DNA from: Lucifuga dentata
Lineage: Eukaryota; Chordata; Actinopteri; Ophidiiformes; Bythitidae
Length of the DNA: 64,000 bases
Reading direction: 5' to 3'
Assembly (NCBI GenBank): GCA_014773175.1
Contig: VXCM01002851.1
Location: 20,289-84,288 of the forward strand
Positions 1-15,363 of the stretch are shown in pieces. The notes under the pieces were generated by a model. That model did no database searches. It had not been told where the DNA came from and saw nothing but the letters and a program-made list of their open reading frames with translations. Within the stretch, counting starts at the first letter, position 1; the number at the start of each line of letters is the position of its first letter. The position numbers and the translations under genes were made by a program.

Positions 1-530
1 GCCCAATAAATATTACCTGCACACGTTATGTTACTGACAAGTTTTTTTTCCAAAATATAAACTGTATTTTAGTTTTGTGTCATTTTGCCAAATCCCCAAA
101 TCTTTCAAAATCAAATATTTAAGTGATGCACCCAGCTTAAAATTCAGTGTTTCACCTGGTAACACTTGCATAAAAACTGTAGAAGGCACAACTGTTTTTT
201 ATTTATTTGTAAAAGCCGTCCTCTGGGACTACTATATTTCCTGGTGGACACATTTTCTTCCGTGAAGCTCCATGTTGGATCAGTTCAATAACATAAGTTA
301 GACAAAAAATAAGAATGACGTTTGGTTATCTGTGATGGATTATTTATCTCACGTTTCACGTCTCTACAGGTTGATTTTTATGTCATACTGAAATGAGCTG
401 AAACCAAAGGCAGTTTGGAAGGTAGGAAAAACTATTTTAATATCTACCGCTTCAGTAGTATATTGTGAAAAATTACAGGTTTTGTATTTATTGAGCTCAA
501 ATATGCAAAATCACCAGTAGGCTCCTTTAA
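1..530 (-). mobile_element. TTAA-flanked long-TIR MITE, left end cut by window
   Basis: Starts inside the element and ends GGCTCC-TTTAA at 530. It has the family's internal landmarks: ACTGACAA after the TIR, a GAAACCAAAGGCAG block, and a TTGAGCTCAAA...CACC end. It is an older subfamily copy. Confidence 0.7.
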
Positions 531-601
531 CCTTCCCTAATAGATGTTGAAGAGAGTATTTTGCTGTAGAGGACAGAAGTCCTTTAAAGACATCTTCTCA
601 C

Positions 602-1368
602 CGTCTCCTGTGACGTAATATCCCGGGAACTTCTTGAAGTAGGTGGTTTCAAACCTCTGGTGGTTTCCGTACACCGTCCTCATCACGCCGGGCCACGGCT
701 GTTTGAAGACCTGCAGAACAGCCAACGGACGCCACGAGTAAAACACGTCAACACGCGTCAGTAAATAAAATCAAGATCATTTCACGTCCACTGGATGTAA
801 ATCGTGTTGCTGACCAGGTATCCTTCACTCGGCCCCTCCAGCTCCTCTCCTGACTCATTCAAGATGGCCGGCACCACGCCAAAGAACGGGAACGTCTAGC
901 GGCAGGAAAGGACACGTTCAGGACATTTTGTTTTTGGTTTATTTGTTTATCAAAGCGTTAAATTTGATTTCTGTTGATGTATAACATGAAATGGGTCCTA
1001 CAGGAATCATAATTTTAATAGAGCTTTTTAATAGCTACAGATACCAGTCATTTGATTTGATCACCACTTATTTTTATGATCTGGTTTTTATTTTAACAGG
1101 AGGTTTTGAGTTAATATGAGATATTCATTCTTTACAGCAGTGATTATTGTTATTTCTACGTCTTTACTCACAGCAGATCCAGGCTTCATTGGAGTTGCTG
1201 CAGGCAGAGGAGTCAACACATGTCCTCCCTGAAAGACAAAGACGACACAAAACATTGTGATGGCACGAGATCTTTAAACTGTTTATCCACTAGGGGGCAG
1301 CAAAGCCCTTAATCTGGACCTACTTGCCCTGTGTGAGTATTAAAAAGGGCTTAAAACTGGAGAAATGT

Positions 1369-1402
<34 letters not shown>

Positions 1403-1605
1403 CATATATATATATATATATACGTATATATACATATATATACACATATACGTATATATACACGTATACGTATATGTATATATATATATACACGTATGTA
1501 TATATATATACATACGTATGTATATATATATATACATATATGTGTATATATATATATATACGTGTGTATATATATACATGTATATATATATATATATATA
1601 CATAC

Positions 1606-1636
<31 letters not shown>

Positions 1637-2133
1637 CATATACATATATACATATATACATATACATATATATACATATACATATACATATATATATATA
1701 TACACATATATATATAGAGACAGAGAGAGAGCCCAATAAATACATTATGGATGGATTATTTATCTCAAGCATATTTCAAGTCTCTACAAGGTAATTTTTA
1801 TTGTACTGGAATGAAATGAAATCAATGACAGTGTGGAAGGTCAGAAAAACTATCTGAAAGTGCTGTTCCTGTACTATGTTTTGGGAGACAGCAATGTAAA
1901 GTGTATGCGGATAGTATTTATTGGGCTCAAACATGCAAAAGCCACCCACCAGCATGGTCCTTTAAACTTTCTAGATAGCGTAATAAATATGACGAACCGT
2001 TTCTGTCTGCCAGAAAGTGTCCACGATGGGACATCTCTTCTCTCCCACCACGCTGTAGTACCAGTGCCACGCCTCCGGGTTAATGGGCTCTCCCACCGTC
2101 CCCAAAACCTTCAGCGAGTCTCGCTTATATCTG

Positions 2134-2182
<49 letters not shown>

Positions 2183-5113
2183 CATTAAACCCACTTCCTG
2201 CACTGATCATGATGCTACAGGCAAGGAGAGAAGAAACCATTAAGCTTAAAGGAGCATACCGGTGATTGTGCATGTTTGAGCCCAATATACTGTATACAAT
2301 CCAGGAACACGTCATGTACTGACAACCATTTCCTAAAATATATTACTTTAGCTGTAAATTTTACAATTGTTTTCCTACCTTCCAGACTGTCATTGGTTTC
2401 AGTTCATTCCAGTACGAAATAAAAATCAACTTTAAGAGACCTGAAACGTGCTAAGATGAATAATCCATCAGAGAGAAAAACAAGTCTATTAGGGTTTTTA
2501 TAACTTTATTTAACCGATCAAACACGGAGCTGCATGGAAGACGATGTATGTCTCCACCAGGAAATATAGCCCCAGGAGAAGATGGCTTTTACTCAGAGTT
2601 TAAAACCACTGTGCCTTCTACAATTGTATGGAAGTGTTAGAAGGTGAAACGTTGAATTTTAAGGCAAGTGTATCAGCTGAACATTTGATTTTGAAAGATT
2701 AGGGGATTTGTAAAAGAAATAACAGGGAAACTAAAATATGTTTTATGTTTTGAAAATTGATTGTCAGTAACATAACATGTATGCATGCAGGTTGTAAATA
2801 TTGAGCTCAAACACGCACAATTGCTGGAATGGTCCTTTAAACAATTAAAAACATGAAAACATGCAAAACCAGTAATAAGTGACATGACTGGAAGGTAGAA
2901 ATTATTGCTGCGTTTGTTTTGAACTTGAAACTCAGAATTTCAGACTTCTGACTGGGAAAAGTCAAAAAAAAAAAAACCTGGAATTAGGATTCTGAAAGTC
3001 AGACGAGGTTTTCCAACCCAAGTTCAGTGCTGACGTCATTTCAACATGGCTGCTCGCACCAGAAACATTAATTCTCTATTTTTAAATGAATGTTTAGATT
3101 TTTTTTTTTAAATCATTCAGACACATTATGCATGCAGACACATGAACAGGAAGCATGACACTGGTGATGCAGCAGCTGTTTGAAAAGCTAAAAAGCTCAT
3201 AAATGCTAAATAACAGCTTCTTTTCTTCCCACAGAGCAAACAAAAGTCAAGTTTTCATGTTGTCTCTCACTTCCTTTAGCTCAAACACACGGTGGTCATA
3301 CAAGATGAAATCCTACAGGAGTTCATATTTTAACTTACGAGGGGAAGAAACTCAGTACAGTATTTTTTATGTTCAGCAACTTTATTTTCCCTCATTTCAA
3401 CAGTTTGTAATTAAAATGCTGCCTTGACTTTGATTAGAAATACAGAGAGAGAACGTTTGTAAAACAAAACCACGACATAATGAAAACCAATCGAAACAGG
3501 AAGCGACTCACTTCTGCACCGGCTCGCTGCCGTACTTCATCAGCAGCCTGATGGCGGTGGGAGCCGTGTAGAATTTAGTCACATGGTATTTGTCCACAAT
3601 TTCCCACATGCGGCTCATATCCGGGTACGTGGGAAGTCCCTCAAACTGAAACATGAGCACACACACACGATAACTAATAAATCAATACACACAAGCAGCC
3701 AACAAAAGAGCGTTTAACGTCAGATCTGAACCGTTAAACCAAAGGACAGGAAGTCTGTCTGAACGTTTCACGCTGTAATTTACATTTTAAAGCTTAATGA
3801 GGAACTTGCAGTTAGCGATGAGTCTTTGGAGAAGGCTGGGCACCGTGAAAACCGTCCACTCACCAGCACGCTGGTGGCCCCGTTAGCCAGCGGGCCGTAG
3901 GTGATGTAGGAGTGACCGGTGATCCAGCCGATGTCCGCCGTGCACCAATAAACGTCGTCAGGCTGGTAGTCGAACACCAGCTTGAAGGTGGCGGCGGTGT
4001 ACAACATGTAGCCGCTGACCGTATGAAGAACGCCCTGAAGACCAAAGGGAGGAAGTGTTTGAGTTACGAAACAAAAAGGCTCTGACAGCGCATACCTCCG
4101 CCAAGGCCAACAAAATCTCCAATAAAAAAAAGTCAAACCGACTCCCGATTTTGACCTGCAAATTTAGATTTTTAAAGAAACCCACATATAAACCGATCCC
4201 CTGATGTTCCATCAATTTATTTATCTGTTTGTGTTTTTCTGAGAATTGTCATAGTATTCCTGTGATTTTCTGAAAATAATCAGCTGTTTACCGGTACCGG
4301 TAAACAGCTGATTACCGTAAGTGACAGTAGCTAACATTAAGTTTTCCAGACTCCTCTTCCTCGTCTGAATCGCATTGATGAAGGTAAGGAAAGCTTTACA
4401 AATGAGCTATAATTATCACAGCGCTTATTTAGCTTATTTAGTTGTGTAATTATGGTGAGTTTTTTTTTTCTTTCTTTTTTGTTAAGAATTTCACCCATTA
4501 CGTGTTTTCAGTAATTATCCTGTACCTGAGTCGATGAGGGTCTGTCTATGTGCTGGACATTCCTCCATACGGAGTTTTGGAATTCCTTCAGCCGACCCCC
4601 TGATGTTGTTCCATCAATTTATTTGTTTAGCAAATTACCTGTTTTTCTGGGTATTGTCATAATATTCCTCTGATTTTCTGAAAATAATCCACGTACCGGT
4701 AAACATGATATTTATTTCAGCAGCTGATTACTGTAACTGACCAATCACAGCAGAGCTTACTGGCCGCCGCTAAATGTGCTGAATAAGATGTTTAGTCAGG
4801 AAATATCTCATTCTAAGGTATGATTTAAACTATTTTCATGGGTGGTGGTAATAAGTAGTATTTCCACCCCTGGAAATTTTGTTCTCTGGGATCTGATTTG
4901 AATTTCTCGTGTATAAGCCAACCCCCGATTTGCGTTGTGAAATTTGGTGGAAAAAAACTCAGCTTATACTCGAGTATATACGGTAAATCAGCCCATTAGC
5001 TTTGATTTTATAGTGTTTCTATAAAGCTCCTGCTTCAGCTGCAGACCATCAGGAAGCTCCGGCCACATTATTACCAACTCTGGTTAACCCTCGGTGCTGC
5101 TCAACTGCTGCCA

Positions 5114-5160
<47 letters not shown>

Positions 5161-8100
5161 GCTAAAACCTTTTCTGGATCCAGAAATTGAACCAGATCAT
5201 CTCCAAAATTCAGTCACTTCTTTCTCTCGACGTTATTTATCTGCCCCCCAAAATATCAAACAAATCTGTAACGTTTCAAGTTATCAAACAAACAAACACT
5301 AGTGATCACATTAAAAAGCTGCGAAGGACCATTCAGTGTGTGTGTGTGTGTGTGTGTCTTGTACACTACCTTTGGTTTTCCAGTTGAGCCGCTGGTGTAA
5401 AGGATAAAAAGAGGATCTTCTGAGTCGCACCACACTGGTTCACACTCATCTGACACTCCTCGCACCAGAGTGTGCCAGCACAGGTCAACGTCCGGGTTCC
5501 ATGGGACCTGGAATTTAAAAAAAAAACAAAAAACACACACACATACGGACATGCAAATGAACAAACACGCATGCATGGATACGGATAGACATACAGGAGA
5601 ATGAACAAATTCATGCATACAAAACAAAGATGAAAAAAAAAGTAACAGCCAAAGTTAAAATCATTATTAATCAATGACTAAACTTTGGAACTCAGAAACA
5701 ACAAAAGTCAAAAATACAAGTGAGAGAAAGTTAGTTTGACAAAAAAAAGTCTTGTTAACTAGTTTGTAGGAAGTGCAAAAAAAGAAAATACATAAAACTA
5801 AGTGAAAACGTGAGTCAGAGAATAAGAACAAGAAAAATTACAAACATGAAAAGTTATTCTTCATCAGAACCGGGTCACTAATTATGTGAAATCAAACCTG
5901 AATAACGGAATAAAAGGAAAATGGTATTTTCATTAAAACGTGATGGGAGGTGAGAATGTGATTAAAAAAAAAAACAAAAAAAACAGAAAATCCTCAAACA
6001 GACAGAAAGATAAGAGATTTAGCTAATTTAATTATTCCAATTATCCGATTTTTTTGAACATCATATTAATATCTTTTTTTTAATGGCCCGTATCTGATCA
6101 GAATATATTATCAGACTAATACATTCTTGACTGACTAAATTGTTACCTATTAATCATTTAGACCTCTATAAAAATTATTAGTAAAATTTAAAAGCCAAAA
6201 CTTAAAGAAAATCTTTTCATACATAAATACTGACTCCATCATGCTTCCAGAGCCACAGAAAGAATTTATACATATAAATATGTATACAAGATAAAATGCA
6301 ATTATCCATGCCAAGGATCAAATCCTCACAAGCCTAGACCCCTGACCCCTGACCCCTACAACAGGCAATGTGTGAATACAGGAGAGAAGTGAACGTTTCC
6401 GTTAGTGAGAAGAACACAACGTCCTTTAGAGCAGCAGGTCGTGTTTGTCACCGCGTTCACCAAACATCAACTCAAAACACTCCGTCAGGAAGACCCGTGT
6501 GTGTTAACAAAATACACAAAGGCGCACAAAGACCAGTGTTACTCAGAATACACACAAAGAATTCACGTTTTATTCCAGCGACATATACAGTCCAGTCATG
6601 ATTTGAGAACAAGAGTTTTTGAGGGGAAAAAAACTTAATAATTTTTGTTCCACATTTGTATTAATTTTGTTTCCGCAGCAGCTCAAAATGTTATGAATGA
6701 TAACTTCAAAATCTTAGAATATGTTTTAATTCAAAATTTTAACATTTACTTCAGCGCTATGCAAAAGCGTTGATTTATGGACACCGTTGCAGTATGAATA
6801 AGAGAAGATTTTATTTTAGTGTTAATAAGAATCAACCTGATAAAAATGACAAATTACAACAAAATTACACTTATTAATGTCATTTATTTCTAGACTTTTT
6901 CCACGTCCTCAAATTGAGTCTGAACCGTCAAAGATCGCTGAAAATAAACTGCTGTTTGCTGGGCAAAAACAATATATCTGCAATAATACAGTTTTAAGAG
7001 ATTTCAAATGCCTGAAAGTCATTAATAGAAACATAAAAGTTTGGACTTTTCGTTTAATTTGATTTATTTATTTTACCCAACAGCAGCAATATGCAAATTC
7101 TGCTGTGGGTGAAATTCTCCTTTAAGAAGCAAAGCAAAGACGTTATGGGGTTAAACATGGGGAGAAGCTGATGAAATACCTGAGGAACAGGACGTGTTTT
7201 CTTTACTCTGCCTGTCTGTTTCTCCTGCTGAATGGAAGAAAAGAAGAGGAGGATGAGGAGGAAGGAGAAGTTACTGAGGGAAAGCGGTTATTAAAAAAAA
7301 AAACATATATATAGAACAAAAANGAGGATGAGGAGGAAGGAGAAGTTACTGAGGGAAAGCGGTTATTAAAAAAAAAAAACATATATATAGAACAAAAAGA
7401 AGAATGGAGTCCATAATGTCACATGAAGTCATAACGCTGAGACCTGGTTTAGGAGCTTTGCAAAGGAACTGATCATGTATGAACGTGTGATCATGTATGA
7501 ACTGTTGGCTGGCATGCAAACACAAACACACAGTTTTACCAAAAAAAAAAAAAAAAAAAAGATTCTGTAATTTAGACAAAGTCCAACTTTTCTGCATCAA
7601 AGCTAAAAGTGGTTTTGGAAAAATCCTAATTCTACTCCGTGTTACATGTAGATAAGAGATGTACACAATTAACCAATGATTTTTAATTAAAAACCATGTC
7701 AAAAAAAGAAGGACTAATGATCAAGGGTTCATTTAATAAACAGCAAAATGTCAGCACCAGGGTCGTATCGAGGATTTTTAAAAGACGGAGGTCATGAGAG
7801 TTCCTGGTGTTCGGCACGCCGCTGTAATGACTCAACTTCTCCACTAGATGGAGACATTTCATCCAGAGATAAACAGTAAAAATATACGTCTGCTCTGCTG
7901 AGAACTCCGTTTATGTAGCAGCAGAGAGAGAGACAGGAAGAGAGCAGTCTCTCTCTCTGATTTGATTCTAATGAATTTATTTAACTTTACCATGATACAT
8001 GTATCCCTCATGTATGCAGAAAAGTATTAATCTTCATATCCAGAATTTATAAGCAGAATTTAGAATTCAGAATGTGGACAGGAAATGAAATCACTCTGGA

Positions 8101-8620
8101 ATTTATATTTAACCACATGATAGTGAAAACAACGCTCCGTTTTTTTTAGTTTTTTTGTAGGACAAACGTGTGAGAAACAAATGAATCGTGATTTCTTGTG
8201 AAGAAAGTGAACTAATGTTAACTTAATATTTAACGAGATGAGGCTGTATGGTTAAATAATTCGTGGTTGTTTTTTATTCGTGGTTGTTTTTTTGTTCGTG
8301 GTTGGTTTTTTTTATTCGTGGTTGGTTTTTTGTTCGTGGTTGGTTTTTTTTATTCGTGGTTGGTTTTTATTCGTGGTTGTTTTTTTTTTTTATTCGTGGT
8401 TGGTTTTTATTCATGTTTGTTTTTTATTCGTGGTCGTTTTTTTGTTCGTGGTTGTTTTTTTGTTCGTGGTTTGTTTTTATTCGTGTTTGTTTTTTATTCG
8501 TGTTTGTTTTTTATTCTTGGTCGTTTTTTTTTATTCGTGGTTGGTTTTTATTCGTGTTCGTTTTTTGTTCATGGTTGTTTTTTTTTTCGTTTTTGTTTTT
8601 TATTCGTGGTTGTTTTTTAN

Positions 8621-8658
<38 letters not shown>

Positions 8659-11600
8659 TGGGTTTACCTGCAGGTCAGGACAGGGTCGTTTGGCTGGAGG
8701 AGACTGAGAGCCGAGGGGAGGCTCGTCTGTTTCCTTTGACAGGTGCTTCAGCATTATACACCTCTGGACTGGAAAACCCCTGCAGAGAAACGGAGAAACA
8801 CTTTAGAATCTATAAAAGAATCTTTTTAAGTTAAAAACCAGATAAAGAAATTCCCATAAATAAAAATTTCATGGTGGCACACCTTGGATCAAAATGGAGA
8901 GACGTTTAAACTGAGAGACTGAAACTTTGTTCATGTTATTTAGTTTAGTTTTCCCAACATAGTAAACTACTTCCTGTTTTGATTTTCTTTTTCTCTTTCC
9001 AGACATTTCTAACCAATGAGCAGAGAGAGTGTTGTCACGTGACTTTTACTGATATATTTTGGTTTGACTGGATGATATTTTCCTGTGTTAATCTGAATCA
9101 AACCAAGCAGCAAATACAGCACTGGAACGATTCTGTCTCTGATTCAGACCAAAGCAAACGATCTACAGATCTGAAAACATATTTTTAATTCCATCCATTT
9201 CTGCCTTAGTCTTATTACAAACAGATCTGAAGATAGCGTGCGTGTGTCAGAGCTTACTTGTCTTTGCATTTCTGCAGTGCATCGTCAGCGATGAGCTTCA
9301 GGTTGATCAGCTTATCTCCTCGATAGAAACCATCTGAGAGGGAGGGAGGGAGAGAGAGAGAGTGTGTTTTTACTGTGGTATGACATTGCATGCTTGAACA
9401 ATGATCAGTGTGCAGTTCCTTGCTAACCAGGCTCTGTATGTGCACTTCCTCAAGTAATGTTTCACCTTTGACCCCCGCAGTTCCATAAGCAGCTGATAAA
9501 CATCTCATAAATTTATCAAGTGAAACTGAATGAGACTCAGCAAAGATTTTTTCTCCGTTTCACGCTCTCATTACCATAAAACATCACGAGTCCACGACCA
9601 GACGAAGAATTACGATCTGCTTACAGGTGTGTGTGTGTGTGTACAGCGGAGATCAGACTTGAATTACCACTCTTGGCTCTGACTCCTGCAGCTCGTCTGA
9701 ACATTTCAGCTCCACGAGAAGCTAAAGATTCAGTTTCCTGCAGCAGCAGAAGTTCTGCTGAAGTGCCTTTGAGCAAGATGCTGAACCGCATTCTGCTCAG
9801 TCGTTGGAGGAGTAAATTATCATCTCAGATTTAATCTAGAAAAGACAGCTCATACCTCCAGGGGAATCAAAGTTATATTAATCATTAAAAAATTATTTGA
9901 ATTTTTTTTTGTTTTATCTGGACGAAAAAAATTTGTGAATTCTGAATGAATTGTGAAGATCTTAAAGCAAGTTTTTTTTTGTTTTTTTTTTAAAATCTCA
10001 ACAGGATTAATCATATAAAGGAGGAAGACGACGCCCACTTTCATTTTAGGAGAGGGGAGGAGTTTATTAACAGGAATTCTGTGCATTTTTATGATCTCCA
10101 CTTGATAATAAACAGGGATAATAACAGGGATATCGGGGCACAGTTTCACTTTCAGTTCAGAGGGTGGACGTCCCAACGAGTTTGAAGGAGGAATTTAACC
10201 CTGTGTAACCTGAACACAACACGCTGAATTTGTGTTACTGACCTGCGGTGATGAGCAGCGAACACTTAGAGTCTGTGATCCTCTCACACAGCGACTCCGC
10301 AGAAAAACCTGCAAACTGCACATTTACAACACAAACGTCAAAAAGCAGGAAGGAACTGAAAACACAAAACGACACCATCACAACTCAGAAAACTACACAC
10401 ACTTATAAAGGGAAAAATAACTCACAAAACCTAAAATCACTTTATTTGCATTAAAAATGTCCTATAATGCATAATATGAATGTACAGGCCAAACCACTGC
10501 TCTTATCTTTATTATCAACCAAACTAACCATCAATTAAAGGACCATACTGGTGACTTTGCATTTTACATTACTGCCAACCATTTTCCACTCCAGCTGTAA
10601 ATACTATAATTGTTTTTCCTACCTTCCAGACTGCCATTGGTTTCAGTTCATTCCAGTACAACATTAAAAATCAACTTGTAGAGATTTGAATCGTGCTGAG
10701 ATAAATAATCATCATTTCATGATGTTTAATAGATTTTTTTTGTCGATGTAAGTATTTAACAATGCAAAATGAAGCTGCATGGAAGAAAATGTATATCTCC
10801 ACCAGGGAAAGTAGTACCAGGAAAAGACGAGTTTTACAGAAAAATTAAAACAACCATGCCTTCATAAAAGTGCATATGTTAGCAGAAAAAATGTTGAACT
10901 TACTGTGTGTGTATCACCTGAACATTTAATTCTGAAAGATTAGATTTGAAAAAATAGCACAAAAAAACAAAAATACAGTTTTATTTGGAAAATGGTTGTT
11001 TTCAAAGAAACGTAACGTAACGTGTGCGTGTAGGTAGTATTTACTGGGCTCAAACATGTAAATAACCAAATGAACGGTATGGTCCTTTAACTGTGTACAC
11101 AGTATTTTATTTATGTTTGCCATTTATTCTGTATTTTCTGGCTCACCACGATAGAGTGCACGGCTCCGATGCGGACACACGCCAACATGGCTACCACCAA
11201 CTCCACCACCATGGGCATGTAAATGGACACGCGGTCTCCCTTCTTCATGCCTGCACACACACACATATACACAGTGAACACACACAATGAACACACACAT
11301 TTACCACTCGTATCATTTTTTAATCAATACAGCAAATAAAAAGCACAGCTAACGTATCAGCAGACAGAATAACGACTTAAAAGTGAAGCGAAGGAGCAAA
11401 TCTGACGGTCGAGACACAAATATTACCGTATATACTCCAGTATAAGCCTATATAACCTATATATATTATCGTATATACTCGAGTTTTTATTACCAAATTT
11501 CACAAAGCAATTTGGAGGTCGGCTTTTACATGAGAAATTCAGATTTGATCCCAGAGAAGGAAATTTCCAGGAGTAGAAATACTACCATTACCACTACCCA

Positions 11601-13020
11601 TGGAAAATAGTTTAATCATACCTTAGAATGATGTATTTCCTGACTAAACATCTTATCAGCAGATCTAGCAGCGGCCAGTAAGCTCTGCTGTGATTGGTCA
11701 GTTACGGTAATCAGCTGCTGAAATAAATATCATGTTAACCTGTGTTAGAGCCATTTCTTGGTTATCAAATGTTTAAAATATTTAATTTGGAAAAAGTGAA
11801 ATCAAATAAGTTATTATGTTTGAATATTTATATCTTAACTGATTGATTAGGTGATGATCGCTAGTGGCTGCTTCACGGAGGAGGAGGAGGAGGAGGAGGA
11901 GGAGTCTATTTATAGATGCTCAGCTGGAGGCGGAGCCAGTGTTTATGAGGAACGGGACANGAGGAGGAGGAGTCTATTTATAGATGCTCAGCTGGAGGCG
12001 GAGCCAGTGTTTATGAGGAACGGGACAGCGTATAGTTTTTGACCTCACTTCATGTCCTGTTTTGTTATTTTGATTTTGAAAATAAATAAGTTACGAAAAG
12101 AACAAGAGCTATCATTCTGGTGTGAGTCAGGAAGAGAAACCCCGTTAAAGCGGCGGAGTTTTAAAATAGCCGCCATAACCCGTACATGGATTATTTTCAG
12201 AAAATCATAGGAATACTATGACAATACTCAGGAAAACAGGTTAATTTACTAAACAAATAAATTGATGGAACAACATCAGGGCTTATAAACGGGTTTATAG
12301 GGGAATCAAAGAATAATTTAATAAGCTTCTAATTGTCGTACCCTGGGACTTGAGGACGTTGGCGAACTGACAGACTCTCTGCAGCAGCTCTCTGTAGGTC
12401 ACCGTCAGCTCATCGCCGGGCTCATTACCTTCCCTGAAATCAACAATAAACAACAAACAAAACCTGCATGATGAATAAATCCATAAACTCATAAAGCTCG
12501 TCTCGTCAAACATAACGAACGAGAACGTTTAGGTTCAACGCTTTCCTGTTGGCAGTCATGTAACGAGTGCAGTGTGTGTTGTATTTATTGGGCTCAAACA
12601 TGCTAAATCACCGGTATGCTCCTTTAAGGACTGTTTATGGACTGTTTAAACCCTCTTCCTGGTTTGGTGAAACTTTCAGCTCAGTTGTGAAACTCGACTC
12701 ATCTGAACTTTGACCTTTTTCACAACTGAAAAAAGGGGAAAATGTTTCTTCACACACACACACACACACACACACAGAGTGAAGCCTGTCTTCTGTTTCC
12801 TCTTTCCAAAGTTCCAAATTTCCAAAGTGAAATTTCTACATGAGCAACATGAAGTTTTTATTTTTTACCATCAACTGTTCCAATAAAGCAAAAAATTAGA
12901 TTAAGATTAAATAATAATTTATCAGCAGAAAGAAATAAAGAGGGAAAAAAACAAACAGGTGAGCAACATGTCACACACCTGGGAAGATTTTGGAGAAAAA
13001 AAACAAGTTTCAGAGTCAAC

Positions 13021-13051
<31 letters not shown>

Positions 13052-13118
13052 AAAAAACAAAAATCAACAAATTTAATAAGCACCAAATATGAAACTCTTG
13101 ACGCAAAGTGTGTGTTGT

Positions 13119-13161
<43 letters not shown>

Positions 13162-13325
13162 CTGTTCTGGTTCTCTGTTTCCGTCTAAAGTCGCCTTTCC
13201 TGTTTTTCTGACGGCTGCAGATTAAAACACAGATTTATGATCTGAGTTCGATCATCGACAAAATACAGATTTCACAATAACAGCAGCAACACACACACAC
13301 AATGCTTTCTCAATACTGGGTGTGG

Positions 13326-13356
<31 letters not shown>

Positions 13357-15326
13357 CAACTTTTGCCTGTGTGTTTGCATGTATTTCTGTGCCTGTGTGT
13401 GTGTGCCAGTGCATGTGTATGCCTGTATATTTGCGTGTGCGTCTGTGTGCATGTGCATGCCTATGTGTGTGTTGCTGAAGGAGAACAGATATGAAAGGTC
13501 TCTCTGACCTCTTTGGCCGCATGGAGCTGCATGGAGCCGCATGGAGCTGCATGGAGCCGCAGCACAGAATGACCTTCCTCACGTTTCTGATCTCAGCTTT
13601 GACTTCCTGCTGAAAACGCAGCAACACTACGGCGTCGTTTCCATGACGATGACTCACACACATTCTGCTCATTTTAGGCTTGGCTGCATTTCATAAAGAG
13701 TGTGGAAAAGAATTCAGACAATGTGAAGAGCATTAAAGGACTATACCGGTGGTTGTGCATGTTTGAGCCCAATAAATATAACATGCATACACGTTACGTT
13801 ACTGACAAACAATTTCACAAAACAGAAAACTGTGTTTTACTTTTCTGCTCAAGTAACAAACTCACCTTAGATGAAACGTCTCGCCTGCTGACATTACGCG
13901 TGACTGCAGAAAACACAGCATTTCTAATTATACTTAAAGCCATCTTCTCCAGATTTCCTGGTGGAGAAATGCATCGTCTTCCACGCCGCTCCGTGTCTGA
14001 TCCGTTTAAGTTACTTCAGATAAAAACTAACAGACGCCATGTTTGCTGTGATGGATTATCTCAGCACATTTCTAATCTCTACAAGTTAATTTTTATGTCA
14101 TACTGGAATGAACTGAAGCCATTGACAGCCTGGAAGGTAGGAAAAACAATTTAATATTTGCCACTAAAGTCATATATTTTGCTGGCCTTATGGACGTGAC
14201 TAAAATGGCCAAACCAAGGACGCCATACGCTTTTAAAAATGTTGCATTAACGTGACTTGTATGCAGGTAGTATTTACTGGGCTCAAACATGAAAAACCGC
14301 AGGTATGGTCCTTTAATTAGAGATAATTTAAGACATTTCCAGATGTTTTAAAGACGAGTGAAACATGAAAGCAAACTCAAAATCTAATCGTTTCTCATTT
14401 TAAATGTACAGTATATTTACTGTGTTTTTTAAAGTTATTTTTCTATAAGGGTTTAAAATGAACGTTTTAGATGAATTTATCTGTCAGATTATTTGAAGTT
14501 TCATGTGACTTTATGATTTATTTTGTGTCGTGATATTTTCTTCTGTTACATAACAACTGAAGCTGGAACAACAAACACGGACATGAAGGTCAACGCACAC
14601 GTCTCTCTGCCCGGCCAGACGATTTGGAACCGTTAAGAGCGATAATAGTCATACAAATATTTATAAACACACACGCCTATAAATACGGTTTAAATGTCAG
14701 TGTGTGTCGGAGGCTCAGAGGAAATCTCTCTCTGCTTCACCTCCAGTTTCTGTCCTGAAGTAGCAGCTTTAAAAGCGGTTCAGGAACTCAGGTTTTAATA
14801 AAAATGGCCGCGGTTCCTCGATACGAAGCGAAGGACGTTTCCTGAAAATTATCCGTGAAATAACCATTTCTGTATTTTTGGTGTATTTAGTCTTCATCTT
14901 TGCTGCTTTTCTCTCTTTCCAGAAATCAGTCAAACATAAACGACTTTACGTTAAGCTGCTGTGATGTTTCATGTCTTATTACCGCTAATGCTAACGACCC
15001 ATTTCCTGCTGTATTTCACATTAAAAGCATCACTTCCTGTGCACTACACATTTTATTTCCTCCAAACAAATCCTGAGGCGACACCAGCCGCTTACAACAG
15101 AAACAGCTTTACACGGATGTGACTTTAGGGAAGAAGAGGAAGCAGGAAGAGTGAGGGAAACATGAAAACGTGGCGGAGATGGAAAGAAAAATGGAGGAAA
15201 AAAGGAAAGGAGGATGAGGGGATGTGTGGAGAAAAAGAGAAACAAAGGAGAGAGGACGACTGCAGCTCCATTCATTCTGTCTGAGACCTGCTGCTTTACG
15301 CTGCTATTGTTTTCAGAGACGACCTC

Positions 15327-15363
<37 letters not shown>

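Noticed and set aside
1324..1794. Long Tyr/Ile/Thr reading frames on both strands
   Set aside because: Produced entirely by the TA/CA dinucleotide tract; no codon bias or homologue.
5100..5160. CRISPR-like regular repeats
   Set aside because: ACGC/CA microsatellites without spacers; the genome is a vertebrate.
7835..7850. CCACTAGATGGAGA as a CTCF site
   Set aside because: Matches only part of the core and lacks the GGCAG end; too weak to list.
8263..8834. Plus-strand frames rich in Phe, Val, Gly and Tyr up to 184 residues
   Set aside because: Translation of the T-rich minisatellite; the right end is antisense to acss2 exon 8668-8779.
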